Source: Paraburkholderia acidicola (GTDB taxonomy: Bacteria; Pseudomonadota; Gammaproteobacteria; Burkholderiales; Burkholderiaceae). From it: a stretch of DNA of 64,000 bases. Position 1 is the stretch's first letter. Every line of letters starts with the position of its first letter. The notes beneath the pieces were generated by a model, which was not told the DNA's origin, did not search any database, and saw nothing but the letters and a program-made list of their open reading frames with translations. Shown in pieces: positions 45,043 to 53,409 of the stretch. A program made the translations under genes and the position numbers. The stretch covers positions 310,001 to 374,000 of the forward strand of contig NZ_MTZV01000004.1 of the NCBI RefSeq assembly GCF_002362315.1, given 5' to 3'.

Positions 45043-46962
45043 TTATCGAGCCGAGACACGCACTGCCGCAAAACTCCGCCTCATCGCATCGTCCAGAGCC
45101 GGTATCAGTTGCTGCACACCGGCCGCGCTGAGGTGATCCGTATCACTGAACCTCGGCACGCTGTCCTTTACCGTGTAGCACACGTTGCCGGAACAAAGCG
45201 CTTTAAATGGATCGACCACGGTCACGTTACCGATCTTCAGTGCTGCGGCACTCAGCCTTGCACCGTGTTGATAGAGGTCTGCCTGATCATCGAGCGGGAC
45301 CGTCATCTCTGGAATCGACTGACCGGCTTGAAACTGTCTGCGAGCCCACTCGTGCGGTACATCACCTCGCGGATTCGGCACCATTCCGACAAAGACCATC
45401 TGACCACCCCGGCTCGCCAGGATCTGCCCGATCTGCTTCAGCACATCCCCTTCGTAGCCAGGCTCATAGCGTTGCCAGTCTGCCGCAACCACCACGAAGT
45501 TAATGGTCGGTGTGCGTTCAAAGTAATCGAATACGAAGTTTGCGTACTTCTCGCATCCGGAGAAAACCTCTGCTCCAGATCCCTTGAACACCTTGCCCCG
45601 GAAGGGCGGGCAACCACCCTCCGTTGCGACGATCCCCGAAATTCCGAGTTGCTTCGCTATGTCCGAAGTCGCAGGTTGAAGGCGATCCGCAAACGAATCG
45701 CCCCACAGCATCATCGTTGGCGCAACGTCTGCGCCGATCGCGCAAAAATCCCCTGGAGAATTCTTGGTACCGTCGACATTCCGACTACACTCGTCGGCGC
45801 GCGAATTCGGATTCTCCATAGCGGCAACGGCCGGTTGCAAGTACTCGGGCAGTCGACGAGGCCAGCCATCGGTAAGCGACAGCACGCCAGAAAAAGCGAA
45901 CCCGGCGACGATCGCTGTCAGCATTCCGCCGACAACGGCCCGACCAGACCATGAACGGCGTGTCGGTTGTTCGATGTACCGGTAACTGATCCACCCAAAC
46001 GCCACGCTGCCAACCATCAACCCTACTGCGCCCAGTCCGACCGGTGCAACTCCGAAGCGCTCCTTGTAAGCGAGAATTAGCGGCCAGTGCCAGAGGTAGA
46101 CCGAATACGAGATCCGGCCAAGAAACTGTAGCGGCACCACGCTCAACAACCAGCTAGCTGGACCTGATTCTGCTGCGATGATGAATGCGATCCCAAACAC
46201 CGGCAGCATTGCTCGCCAGCCTGGATAAGGCTGTTGCGCATCAATGTAGACCAGAGAGACGATCACGAGCAGACTTCCCAGTATCCCCAGCAACGATCGC
46301 GACATGATCGTTAGTCTGCGTGTTGGAAAGACCGCGACAGCGCCACCAACGAGAAACTCCCAGGCCCGAGCGGGAAACAGATAAAAGGCCGCTGTCGGAT
46401 TCGAGATCGACTGCGTCAGGCACCACGCAAGAGACGCGACACCGAGTGTAAGAAGGAGGATGTGACCAAATACCTTCGCCTGCCGCCTTCGGTTTGCCCA
46501 CGTTGCGCCACAAACAACCGCAAACGCAAGATAGAACTGAGCTTCGACCGATAGTGACCAGGTGTGAAGGAAAAGGCTCTTTTGCGCATCTGGCTGAAAA
46601 TAGCCGACATCTCCTGCAAATCCGACGTTCGACCTAAACGTCAAAGCATTGGTAGCGACTCGAGCGAGATGCTTGTAGTCACCCGGAAGATAGGACCACC
46701 CCGCCCATACGATGCATGCCAGCGTGAGAACTGCGAGCGCTGGGTAAATCCGCTGCATCCGCTTTGCGAGAAAACCCGGAATCGAGAAGCCACCGACCTC
46801 TACGTTTCGGCGCGCGATCGACGCCATGAGGAATCCAGAGATGACAAAAAACATGTCAACCCCGACGAAGCCACCCGGAAATGGTCCGACCTGCAGGTGA
46901 AACAGCACGACCCCCGCGACCGCGATTGCTCTCAGTCCGTTAATGTCTTTTCTAAAATCCAT
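45043..46962 (-). CDS. OafA/YrhL-type O-acyltransferase with SGNH domain
   Basis: 639-aa acyltransferase-3 protein. The N-terminal ~350 residues contain about ten membrane segments and the motifs KDINGLRAIAVAGVVLFHL (catalytic His region), GFVGVDMFFVISGFLM and LFLHTWSLSVEAQFYL. The periplasmic C-terminus is an SGNH domain with LWGDSFADRL (block I Ser) and DTDHLSAAGV (DxxH). Such proteins acetylate O-antigen or other surface glycans. The start at 46962 removes an unlikely 117-residue extension. It lies beside the polysaccharide island. Confidence 0.9.
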   Translation of the reverse strand: MDFRKDINGLRAIAVAGVVLFHLQVGPFPGGFVGVDMFFVISGFLMASIARRNVEVGGFSIPGFLAKRMQRIYPALAVLTLACIVWAGWSYLPGDYKHLARVATNALTFRSNVGFAGDVGYFQPDAQKSLFLHTWSLSVEAQFYLAFAVVCGATWANRRRQAKVFGHILLLTLGVASLAWCLTQSISNPTAAFYLFPARAWEFLVGGAVAVFPTRRLTIMSRSLLGILGSLLVIVSLVYIDAQQPYPGWRAMLPVFGIAFIIAAESGPASWLLSVVPLQFLGRISYSVYLWHWPLILAYKERFGVAPVGLGAVGLMVGSVAFGWISYRYIEQPTRRSWSGRAVVGGMLTAIVAGFAFSGVLSLTDGWPRRLPEYLQPAVAAMENPNSRADECSRNVDGTKNSPGDFCAIGADVAPTMMLWGDSFADRLQPATSDIAKQLGISGIVATEGGCPPFRGKVFKGSGAEVFSGCEKYANFVFDYFERTPTINFVVVAADWQRYEPGYEGDVLKQIGQILASRGGQMVFVGMVPNPRGDVPHEWARRQFQAGQSIPEMTVPLDDQADLYQHGARLSAAALKIGNVTVVDPFKALCSGNVCYTVKDSVPRFSDTDHLSAAGVQQLIPALDDAMRRSFAAVRVSAR

Positions 46963-47190
46963 ACTCGACGGGTTGCCGGGGTCGACAATATTTGTAAGGC
47001 CGCTATTATCACCGAACCGAAGACTCACTGGTTTGTCCTGGCCGAATCCCGAAAACAAATGCAGTAGCCGGGTAAGAACGCAAGGATGGCGGCGCTGCGA
47101 TGAATCTGTCGATCCCCCGCACCTGCCAACCAGGGAGCCAACAGGATTCGTTTGTATAATCTGGCGTTTGCGTACTGGCCGGCCACATTC

Positions 47191-48291
47191 ATGCTTAGTT
47201 TTGCGCTCGGGTTTATCGTTTCGCTGCTGGTCACGCTGCTGATCGTGCGTTATGCGCACTTGCACGAAAAATTTTCGACCGACACCGATCTGGCCGGCGT
47301 GCAGAAATTCCACGTGCGGCCCGTGCCGCGTATCGGCGGGACCGGCATCCTGATTGGGCTGGTTGTATCAGCGGTGCAGTTGCATCACGCCTATCCGGCC
47401 GTATCGGTGGGGATACTCGGCCTGGTTGCGTGCGGCATGCCGGCGTTCGCGTCGGGTCTCGTCGAAGATCTGACCAAACGGGTCTCGCCGCTCATGCGGC
47501 TCGTCTGCACGATGGCGGCAGCGGCGCTTGCCTACTTCCTGCTGCATATCGCGGTGACACGGATCAGCGTGCCGCCACTCGATTTCCTGCTCACGTATGC
47601 GGTGATTTCCGGCGTGGTCACCGTGCTGGCGGTGGCGGCGCTGGCCAATGCGATCAATATCATCGACGGCTTCAACGGGCTCGCTTCGATGGTCGCGTTC
47701 ATGATGTTCGCATCGCTTGCGTATGTCGCGTTTCAGGTATCGGACCCGATCGTGCTGTCGGCGTCGCTGATCATGATGGGCGCGGTGATGGGCTTCTTCA
47801 TCTGGAATTTTCCGGCCGGGTTGATCTTTCTCGGCGACGGTGGCGCTTACTTCATCGGCTTCATGCTGGCCGAACTGTCGATCATGCTGGTGATGCGCAA
47901 TCGCGATGTGTCCGCGTGGTACCCGGTGCTGCTGTTCATGTACCCGATCTTCGAGACGTGTTTCTCGATCTACCGGAAGAAGTTTATTCGGGGGATTTCA
48001 CCGGGCATACCCGATGGTGTGCATCTGCATATGCTGGTTTATAAGCGGCTGATGCGCTGGGCGGTGGGGGTGCGGACGGCGCGGGAGTTGACGCAGCGGA
48101 ATTCGCTCACCTCGCCTTATCTCTGGTTGCTGTGTCTCGTTGCTGTGATTCCCGCTACGCTGTTCTGGCGGCATACGGTGCATCTGTTCGCCTTTGTGGT
48201 GGTGTTTGCTTTTACGTATGTCTGGCTTTATGTGAGTATTGTGCGGTTTCGGGTGCCGCGGTGGTTGGTGGTGCGGAAGGGACGGAAGTGA
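47191..48291 (+). CDS. MraY/WecA-family polyprenyl-phosphate sugar-1-phosphate transferase
   Basis: 366-aa polytopic enzyme that starts glycan assembly on undecaprenyl phosphate. Visible are KFHVRPVPRIGGTGI (cytoplasmic loop 1), NAINIIDGFNGLASMV (catalytic Asp region), NFPAGLIFLGDGGAYFIG and the basic loop GISPGIPDGVHLHMLVYKR with the His cluster. An in-frame TTG at 47152 would add 13 residues; it follows AGGA, but a TATAAT at 47155-47160 overlaps it, so ATG 47191 is preferred. A bidirectional terminator follows at once. A second, different transferase of this superfamily lies 2 kb away. Confidence 0.85.
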   Translation: MLSFALGFIVSLLVTLLIVRYAHLHEKFSTDTDLAGVQKFHVRPVPRIGGTGILIGLVVSAVQLHHAYPAVSVGILGLVACGMPAFASGLVEDLTKRVSPLMRLVCTMAAAALAYFLLHIAVTRISVPPLDFLLTYAVISGVVTVLAVAALANAINIIDGFNGLASMVAFMMFASLAYVAFQVSDPIVLSASLIMMGAVMGFFIWNFPAGLIFLGDGGAYFIGFMLAELSIMLVMRNRDVSAWYPVLLFMYPIFETCFSIYRKKFIRGISPGIPDGVHLHMLVYKRLMRWAVGVRTARELTQRNSLTSPYLWLLCLVAVIPATLFWRHTVHLFAFVVVFAFTYVWLYVSIVRFRVPRWLVVRKGRK

Positions 48292-48292
48292 C

Positions 48293-48320
48293 AAAAAAAG
48301 GCGCGTGAGCGCCTTTTTTT
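48293..48320. terminator. Bidirectional intrinsic terminator
   Basis: AAAAAAAGGCGC-GTGA-GCGCCTTTTTTT: a perfect symmetric stem with A-tract and T-tract, placed between the converging WecA-like (+) and WbpM-like (-) genes and able to stop both transcripts. Confidence 0.93.
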
Positions 48321-48349
48321 GTTTGTCGTGATGCGTGAGACCCTGCTTG

Positions 48350-50245
48350 TTACTTCAATGCGCGAATCCCTGTCACTGGGGTGATGCTTTGGAGCGGCGG
48401 TGCGAGCGTCGGTTGATACTCCGGAACCCAGCGCCGTAGATCGCGACGCACCTCGTCGACGGTCAGCACGCGATGCTGCATCAACCACGGCAGCAGTTCG
48501 TCAAGAAGGTTATCCGCCACTTCTCGCGCCTGAGCGATTCGCAGTTTCGGATGCGGTGTGCGAGTCGTTGTTTCATCGTCGGCGAGCAACTCTTCGTACA
48601 GCTTTTCTCCTGGACGGAGTCCGGTAAACACGATCCGGATCTGTTCCTCGCTGAATCCGTACAGCTTGATCAGGTCTCGGGCAAGATCGACGATCTTGAC
48701 GGGCTCGCCCATATCGAGGATGAAGATCTCGCCGCCGTGTCCCATGCTCGATGCTTGCAACACCAGTTGCGAGGCTTCAGGAATGGTCATGAAGAACCGC
48801 GTGATCTCGGGGTGCGTGACGGTGACGGGGCCACCCTTCGCGATCTGCTGCTGGAACTTCGGAATCACGCTCCCCGCGCTGCCCAGCACGTTGCCAAAGC
48901 GGACTGTCTCGAACTGCGTTCGCGGGCTACTCTGCTGTAGCGCCTGGCAGGCCATTTCTGCGAGGCGTTTGCTCGCACCCATCACGTTCGTCGGGTTGAC
49001 CGCTTTGTCCGTTGAAATCAGCACGAAGTGTCTAACGTCGTGACGGATCGCGGCGCGTGCCACGCGGTAGGTGCCCAGTACGTTGTTGCGTACCGCTTGC
49101 CACGCGTTCTGCTCTTCCATCAACGGAACGTGCTTGTAGGCTGCCGCATGAAACACGATATGCGGTGTGTGGCGCGACAGCACCTGGTCGAGCAGGAGCG
49201 AATCTTTGGCATCGCCGATGACCGGACTCACCGACGCACCCGGGAAGCGTTCGTGCAACTCCTCGGTGAGCTGGTACATCGCGTATTCGGATAGATCGTA
49301 GGCGATCAGCTGTGCAGGCTCGAAACGCAGGATCTGGCGGCACAATTCAGAGCCGATCGAACCGCCGGCCCCGGTGACCATCACCACGCGATTTCGCAAC
49401 AGCGCCTCGACGTGCGGTGTGTCGATCTTCACCGCATCGCGACCCAGCAAGTCCTCAAGATCGATATGCCGCACGCGCGACAGGAACGCCTGGCCCTGTG
49501 TCAAAGTGGTCAACGCCGGCAGCACCATCGCACGAACGCCTGCGCGCACACATAGCGTGGCTACGCGTCGTTGTGCCTCGACAGTCGCTGAAGGAATCGC
49601 GATGATCGCGTACTCGGTTTTCATCGACTCCGCGAGTTGCGGAAGGTCGCTGATAGGCCCCAAAACCTTGTAGCCGTAGATTTCCCGACCATGCTTGGCT
49701 ACGTCGTCGTCCAGTAGACCGACGAGGCGCCATTCGCTCGAGCGGGACAGTTCGCGGGCAAGGCTCGCGCCGGCTCTGCCGGCGCCCAGAACGATGACGG
49801 GTTTGCCTTGAGCAACCAGACCGCCGTACAGATAGAACTCTTTGGCCGCGCGGTAGAGCGCACGCGAACCGCCCATTCCGAGGAACAGGAGCAACGGGGA
49901 GACAACCAGCACAGAACGGGGAACGATGGGATGCGGCTGAACCATCACCAGGACAACCATCGTGATCAGCGCACCCGACACGACTGCTTTGGAAATCCGC
50001 ATCAGGTCCGGCAGGCTTGCGAATACCCACATGCCGCGATACAAGCCGTAGATGTGGAACATCACGGCGTAGACAGGTAGCACCCACAACATCGAGTGCA
50101 GCGCGCCCATCCGAAATTCGATCGGAATGACGCCGTTAAAGCGAATGATGTACGCGACCAGCCACGCTGCGGCGACCGCGCAGAGATCGAAAAGGAAAGC
50201 GCTGAAAGACAGCCATGAGGCTCTGGATCTAAACATCAGCGTCAT
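48350..50245 (-). CDS. UDP-N-acetylhexosamine 4,6-dehydratase, membrane-anchored (WbpM/CapD-like)
   Basis: 631 aa. Four N-terminal membrane segments precede a CoA-binding-like Rossmann domain (VLGAGRAGASLARELS) and a second NAD domain (VTGAGGSIGSELCRQIL). The dehydratase core has ISTDKAVNPTNVMGASKRLAEM, in which the MGASK segment replaces the usual Tyr-x3-Lys with Met, as in WbpM. It converts UDP-GlcNAc to the 4-keto-6-deoxy sugar. The ATG overlaps the WbpL-like stop by 4 nt. The order epimerase-WbpL-WbpM matches the end of several P. aeruginosa O-antigen loci. Confidence 0.92.
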   Translation of the reverse strand: MTLMFRSRASWLSFSAFLFDLCAVAAAWLVAYIIRFNGVIPIEFRMGALHSMLWVLPVYAVMFHIYGLYRGMWVFASLPDLMRISKAVVSGALITMVVLVMVQPHPIVPRSVLVVSPLLLFLGMGGSRALYRAAKEFYLYGGLVAQGKPVIVLGAGRAGASLARELSRSSEWRLVGLLDDDVAKHGREIYGYKVLGPISDLPQLAESMKTEYAIIAIPSATVEAQRRVATLCVRAGVRAMVLPALTTLTQGQAFLSRVRHIDLEDLLGRDAVKIDTPHVEALLRNRVVMVTGAGGSIGSELCRQILRFEPAQLIAYDLSEYAMYQLTEELHERFPGASVSPVIGDAKDSLLLDQVLSRHTPHIVFHAAAYKHVPLMEEQNAWQAVRNNVLGTYRVARAAIRHDVRHFVLISTDKAVNPTNVMGASKRLAEMACQALQQSSPRTQFETVRFGNVLGSAGSVIPKFQQQIAKGGPVTVTHPEITRFFMTIPEASQLVLQASSMGHGGEIFILDMGEPVKIVDLARDLIKLYGFSEEQIRIVFTGLRPGEKLYEELLADDETTTRTPHPKLRIAQAREVADNLLDELLPWLMQHRVLTVDEVRRDLRRWVPEYQPTLAPPLQSITPVTGIRALK

Positions 50246-51288
50246 ACCTCAGAGTGTTCGGACTGTGTTGACTGGAAACGGCGCCAGCGGAAATCGACTG
50301 CTACGCCCATCAAACACAAAGCGACGATCCATGTGGCAACGAGACTCCACTGGACAATCGAAGGTAGGTCGAGTGCATAAACAGCAAGCATTATGCCAAC
50401 AACCATCACGAGATACCAAACACAAGCGGTGCCGGCGTGACCCATGCCGGAACGCACCATACGTTGATAGTAGTGCTCTCTGTGCGCTTGCCAAAATTTC
50501 TTACCGCGCAATAAACGCCGCGTAAGGGTAATCGAAGCGTCCGTAATAAATGGCGAGAACACCAGTACCGGAAACCAGATGGGCCAGACGCTGTGGAGCC
50601 AGCCCCAGTAACCGAATGCGCCGGCCAGAAAGCCTGTAGAGATAGACCCTGCGTCGCCGAGGAAAATTCGCGCGGGGTGAAAGTTGAATAGCAGGAAGCC
50701 GATCGCGGCACCCGCTACCGCTGCAGATGCCAGGGCCAGTTCAGGTAGCGGATGCGCGCTGACTAACGCCGCGACGGTATATCCGGAGAAGCCGAACAGC
50801 GTCATGCCACCGGCGAGTCCGTCCGCGCCGTCCATGAAGTTGTAAAGATTGACCAGCCAGAGCATCAGAAATGACAATGCGGCGAGCATCAACCAGGGGA
50901 CTGGCGCGGGATAGAGCGCGACGAGTCCGACGACTGCAATCAGGTGTGCGGCGAACCTGACGCGGGCAGGAAGCCCGCGGCGATCGTCGATCTGCGACAT
51001 CGCAGCGAGCACCGCCGTCGCAGCCGCTGTGAACCAAAGGTTAGGCGCAACCAGCGCGATCGCCACGACCACGACCGGCACGATGCCCCAGCCCCCTACT
51101 CGTGGCGTGGGACGGTTGTGTAGCGAACGGTCGTTCGGAATGTCGGTAGCGAGACGCCATGCCAAGCCGGTTTTGAGCAGGATGGACAGAATGAGCGCGC
51201 ATGCACATGCCGCGCCGAGCGCGACAACTGCCGTGCCGAGCTGCGGTGAAATCGCCATCAATGCTTGCATAACCATGAACTGTCTCAA
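50242..51288 (-). CDS. WbpL-like polyprenyl-phosphate N-acetyl-6-deoxyhexosamine transferase
   Basis: 348-aa MraY/WecA-superfamily protein with about eleven membrane segments. Motifs are SLHNRPTPRVGGWGI, NLYNFMDGADGLAGGM (catalytic Asp region), FHPARIFLGDAGSISTGFL and REHYYQRMV (His loop). This combination, next to WbpM-like and epimerase genes, points to UDP-FucNAc or UDP-QuiNAc as donor for O-antigen initiation. Both gene ends overlap neighbours by 4 nt. Confidence 0.87.
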   Translation of the reverse strand: MRQFMVMQALMAISPQLGTAVVALGAACACALILSILLKTGLAWRLATDIPNDRSLHNRPTPRVGGWGIVPVVVVAIALVAPNLWFTAAATAVLAAMSQIDDRRGLPARVRFAAHLIAVVGLVALYPAPVPWLMLAALSFLMLWLVNLYNFMDGADGLAGGMTLFGFSGYTVAALVSAHPLPELALASAAVAGAAIGFLLFNFHPARIFLGDAGSISTGFLAGAFGYWGWLHSVWPIWFPVLVFSPFITDASITLTRRLLRGKKFWQAHREHYYQRMVRSGMGHAGTACVWYLVMVVGIMLAVYALDLPSIVQWSLVATWIVALCLMGVAVDFRWRRFQSTQSEHSEV

Positions 51289-52241
51289 TGCGTCGAGCGA
51301 TACCAGCGGGCTGTTGCGGCCAGCCCATCGTCGAGCGAATATCGTGGCTCCCAGCCCAGCACAGAACGAATCAGACTCGAATCGACCTGCAGGCTGCCGA
51401 TCAACCGCTCGACTTGCGGCGAACGACGCGTTATGCGCCCCGCGACGCGCATGCAGCTCACGGGCACTGGCAGCAGCCGAGCAGGTTTCTGCAGATGCCT
51501 GCCTAGCGCCCGAGTCAGCTCCGCGACCGTCGGATCAATGCCATCAGTAACATGAAAGCACTGATGAGCTGCACGCGGATCTGTCGCACAGCGCATCAGG
51601 CCATCGGCCAGATTGTCAACGTACACCAAGCTGCGTCTCGCACGCACGGATGCAATCGGTAGCGGCACACCCTTCCACACGGCATCCAGTAGACGCAGAA
51701 AATTCGCGCGGACCTCCGGGCCATACACCAACGGTGGACGAACGATCACGACGTCGAGGCCCGTCTTGTTTCCATAACGAACGAGTGCCTGCTCTGCTTC
51801 GAGCTTCGAACGGCCGTAGGCATCTTGTGGCAACGGCGGATCGTCCTCGCGTAGTGGATGCCCTGTATCGGTTTCGGCCACGGCCTTGATGCTGCTTACA
51901 AACACGAGGCGTCGTACCCCGCGCTGACAAGCCGCCTCGGCGACCCGCAACGCACCTTCGACGTTGGTCGCGCGAAACGCAGCGTCAGGGTCGGCGGCTT
52001 CATCACGCAACACATGGACGCGAGCCGCCAGATGCACCACGCAGTCTGGCTTCAGCGCGTTCGGCCACGCCTTGGCGAGGCCTGCGAAGTCCTTGCTGTC
52101 GTCCACCCATTCCTGCACACCACTCGCGCAGGTACCCGAGTGACGCACCAGTCCAGTAACGGCGAAGCCTTCGTCGATCAACACCCGACTCAGCGCACGA
52201 CCCACGAATCCGTTGGCACCGGTGACAAGGATATGGCTCAT
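51285..52241 (-). CDS. NAD-dependent sugar epimerase/reductase (WbpK/WbpV-like)
   Basis: 318-aa extended SDR: ILVTGANGFVGRALSRVL, VHLAARVHVL, FVSSIKAVAE and the catalytic YGRSK, with RRSLVYVDNLADGL later. It probably reduces the 4-keto-6-deoxy product of the WbpM-like dehydratase to UDP-FucNAc or UDP-QuiNAc, before transfer by the WbpL-like protein. The frame extends to 52673; ATG 52241 begins the Rossmann motif and overlaps the GT2 stop by 4 nt. Confidence 0.87.
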   Translation of the reverse strand: MSHILVTGANGFVGRALSRVLIDEGFAVTGLVRHSGTCASGVQEWVDDSKDFAGLAKAWPNALKPDCVVHLAARVHVLRDEAADPDAAFRATNVEGALRVAEAACQRGVRRLVFVSSIKAVAETDTGHPLREDDPPLPQDAYGRSKLEAEQALVRYGNKTGLDVVIVRPPLVYGPEVRANFLRLLDAVWKGVPLPIASVRARRSLVYVDNLADGLMRCATDPRAAHQCFHVTDGIDPTVAELTRALGRHLQKPARLLPVPVSCMRVAGRITRRSPQVERLIGSLQVDSSLIRSVLGWEPRYSLDDGLAATARWYRSTH

Positions 52242-53083
52242 AGCCACTTCCACCCGAACCGGTTGAAGAACTTGTACGCCGACGCCACAAACATCCGGAT
52301 ATGCGCCGAACCCTTGCGGGCAGCGCCACCGCCATGATGTCGCACGCGCACGGCGGGCACATAAACTACACGAGCGATATCGTGGGTGCGCAGGCTCAGA
52401 TCGTAGTCCTCGAAGTAGAGAAAGTAGCGGGCGTCGAAGCCCTTGAGCTTTTTGAGCACGGTAGTTCGAAACAGCATGAAACAGCCGCTGACGATAGGTG
52501 GATCCCACACTGTGTCGCGTTCGTTGATTGCATCCTGCATCTCGTACCGTGCAAGACGACGCACAAAGAACCGACGCATCCTCGCTGGCAAAAAGCCGCG
52601 GACAAACAAATCCAGCAGTGTTGGGTAGCGGCGGCACAAGTACTGCAAGCGCCCTTCCTCGTCGCCGATGCACGGGCTGAGCAACCCCGCATCCAACTGG
52701 GACTCGAAGAAATTCAGCGCCTCTATGAGCGCGTCGCGATCCAGGTCGATGTCTGGGTTCAGCACCAGGTGATAACGATGCTCCGTCTGTGCGACCGCAA
52801 GATTGTGTCCGCGTCCATAGCCCACATTACCGTGTCCGGTCACGATCGAACACGTGATGTTGCAGGCATGCAGATCTCGAAGCGCAGCGCTGATATCGGG
52901 CAACCCACCGTTATCGACCAGGTAGACTTCAACTGGAAACGCGGGGCGCGACGCACGCAGTGCATCGCACGCAGCGCTGAAACTGGCGAGCGTGCTCATC
53001 AGTTGAGCCAGATTCGGCCGATAAACGACAACGGAAACTGACAAACCCTCGATTTCGGATCGCGGCACGCTGGTAACAATCAT
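52238..53083 (-). CDS. Glycosyltransferase family 2 (rhamnosyltransferase-like)
   Basis: 281-aa GT-A enzyme similar to WbbL-type rhamnosyltransferases: LSVSVVVYRPNLAQLMSTL, VDNGG, GHGNVGYGRGHN, LVLNPDIDLD (DxD region) and FDARYFLYFEDYDLSLR. It is the first gene of the four-gene minus-strand operon with 4-nt overlaps throughout. Met 53083 is preferred to 53173, as the extra 30 residues are unlike the family; no ribosome-binding site decides. Confidence 0.87.
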   Translation of the reverse strand: MIVTSVPRSEIEGLSVSVVVYRPNLAQLMSTLASFSAACDALRASRPAFPVEVYLVDNGGLPDISAALRDLHACNITCSIVTGHGNVGYGRGHNLAVAQTEHRYHLVLNPDIDLDRDALIEALNFFESQLDAGLLSPCIGDEEGRLQYLCRRYPTLLDLFVRGFLPARMRRFFVRRLARYEMQDAINERDTVWDPPIVSGCFMLFRTTVLKKLKGFDARYFLYFEDYDLSLRTHDIARVVYVPAVRVRHHGGGAARKGSAHIRMFVASAYKFFNRFGWKWL

Positions 53084-53409
53084 GTGGTTAGAACGGCGTG
53101 TCTTATCACCGACACTTTTCGTTGCGAGGCCGCAACAAGACGGCAGTTTGCTCAAAAATCCGGCATTCGGCAATCAGGCTTGCCTTTTGTTACGGCTCAT
53201 ACACTTGGATTAACTTATCGCACAACTGCCTTTACACGCTAACTTGTTCCACAAAATCAGGCACTTCCGCGTGTAAGATGTTGTGCGGTCAGTCATGAAA
53301 TAGTAAAGTAGCGCCGCCTGTCCGCTTACCGTCTTTTCGAACGCCGCAGTGTCCCGGCCTCGCTTGCGGCGGAGCGTCGCTCACTACTACCGCCCGCAGG
53401 GCTGACCGA
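53084..53409. promoter_or_regulatory. Divergent promoter region of the polysaccharide island
   Basis: 326 nt, AT-rich compared with its surroundings, separating the WbpM-type operon (-) from the arabinose-type operon (+). For the + strand, TTGTGC (53281-53286) and TAAAGT (53304-53309) are 17 nt apart, a plausible promoter about 100 nt before the HAD-UbiA gene. The JUMPStart element typical of enteric O-antigen operons was not found. Confidence 0.4.

Noticed and set aside
47155..47160. TATAAT as a firm promoter for the WecA-like gene
   Set aside because: The -35 region (AGGGAG) is poor, and the box overlaps a possible TTG start, so it is used only as a hint for start choice.
53084..53409. JUMPStart/ops element upstream of the polysaccharide operons
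   Set aside because: No GGCGGTAG-type core was found in either orientation.
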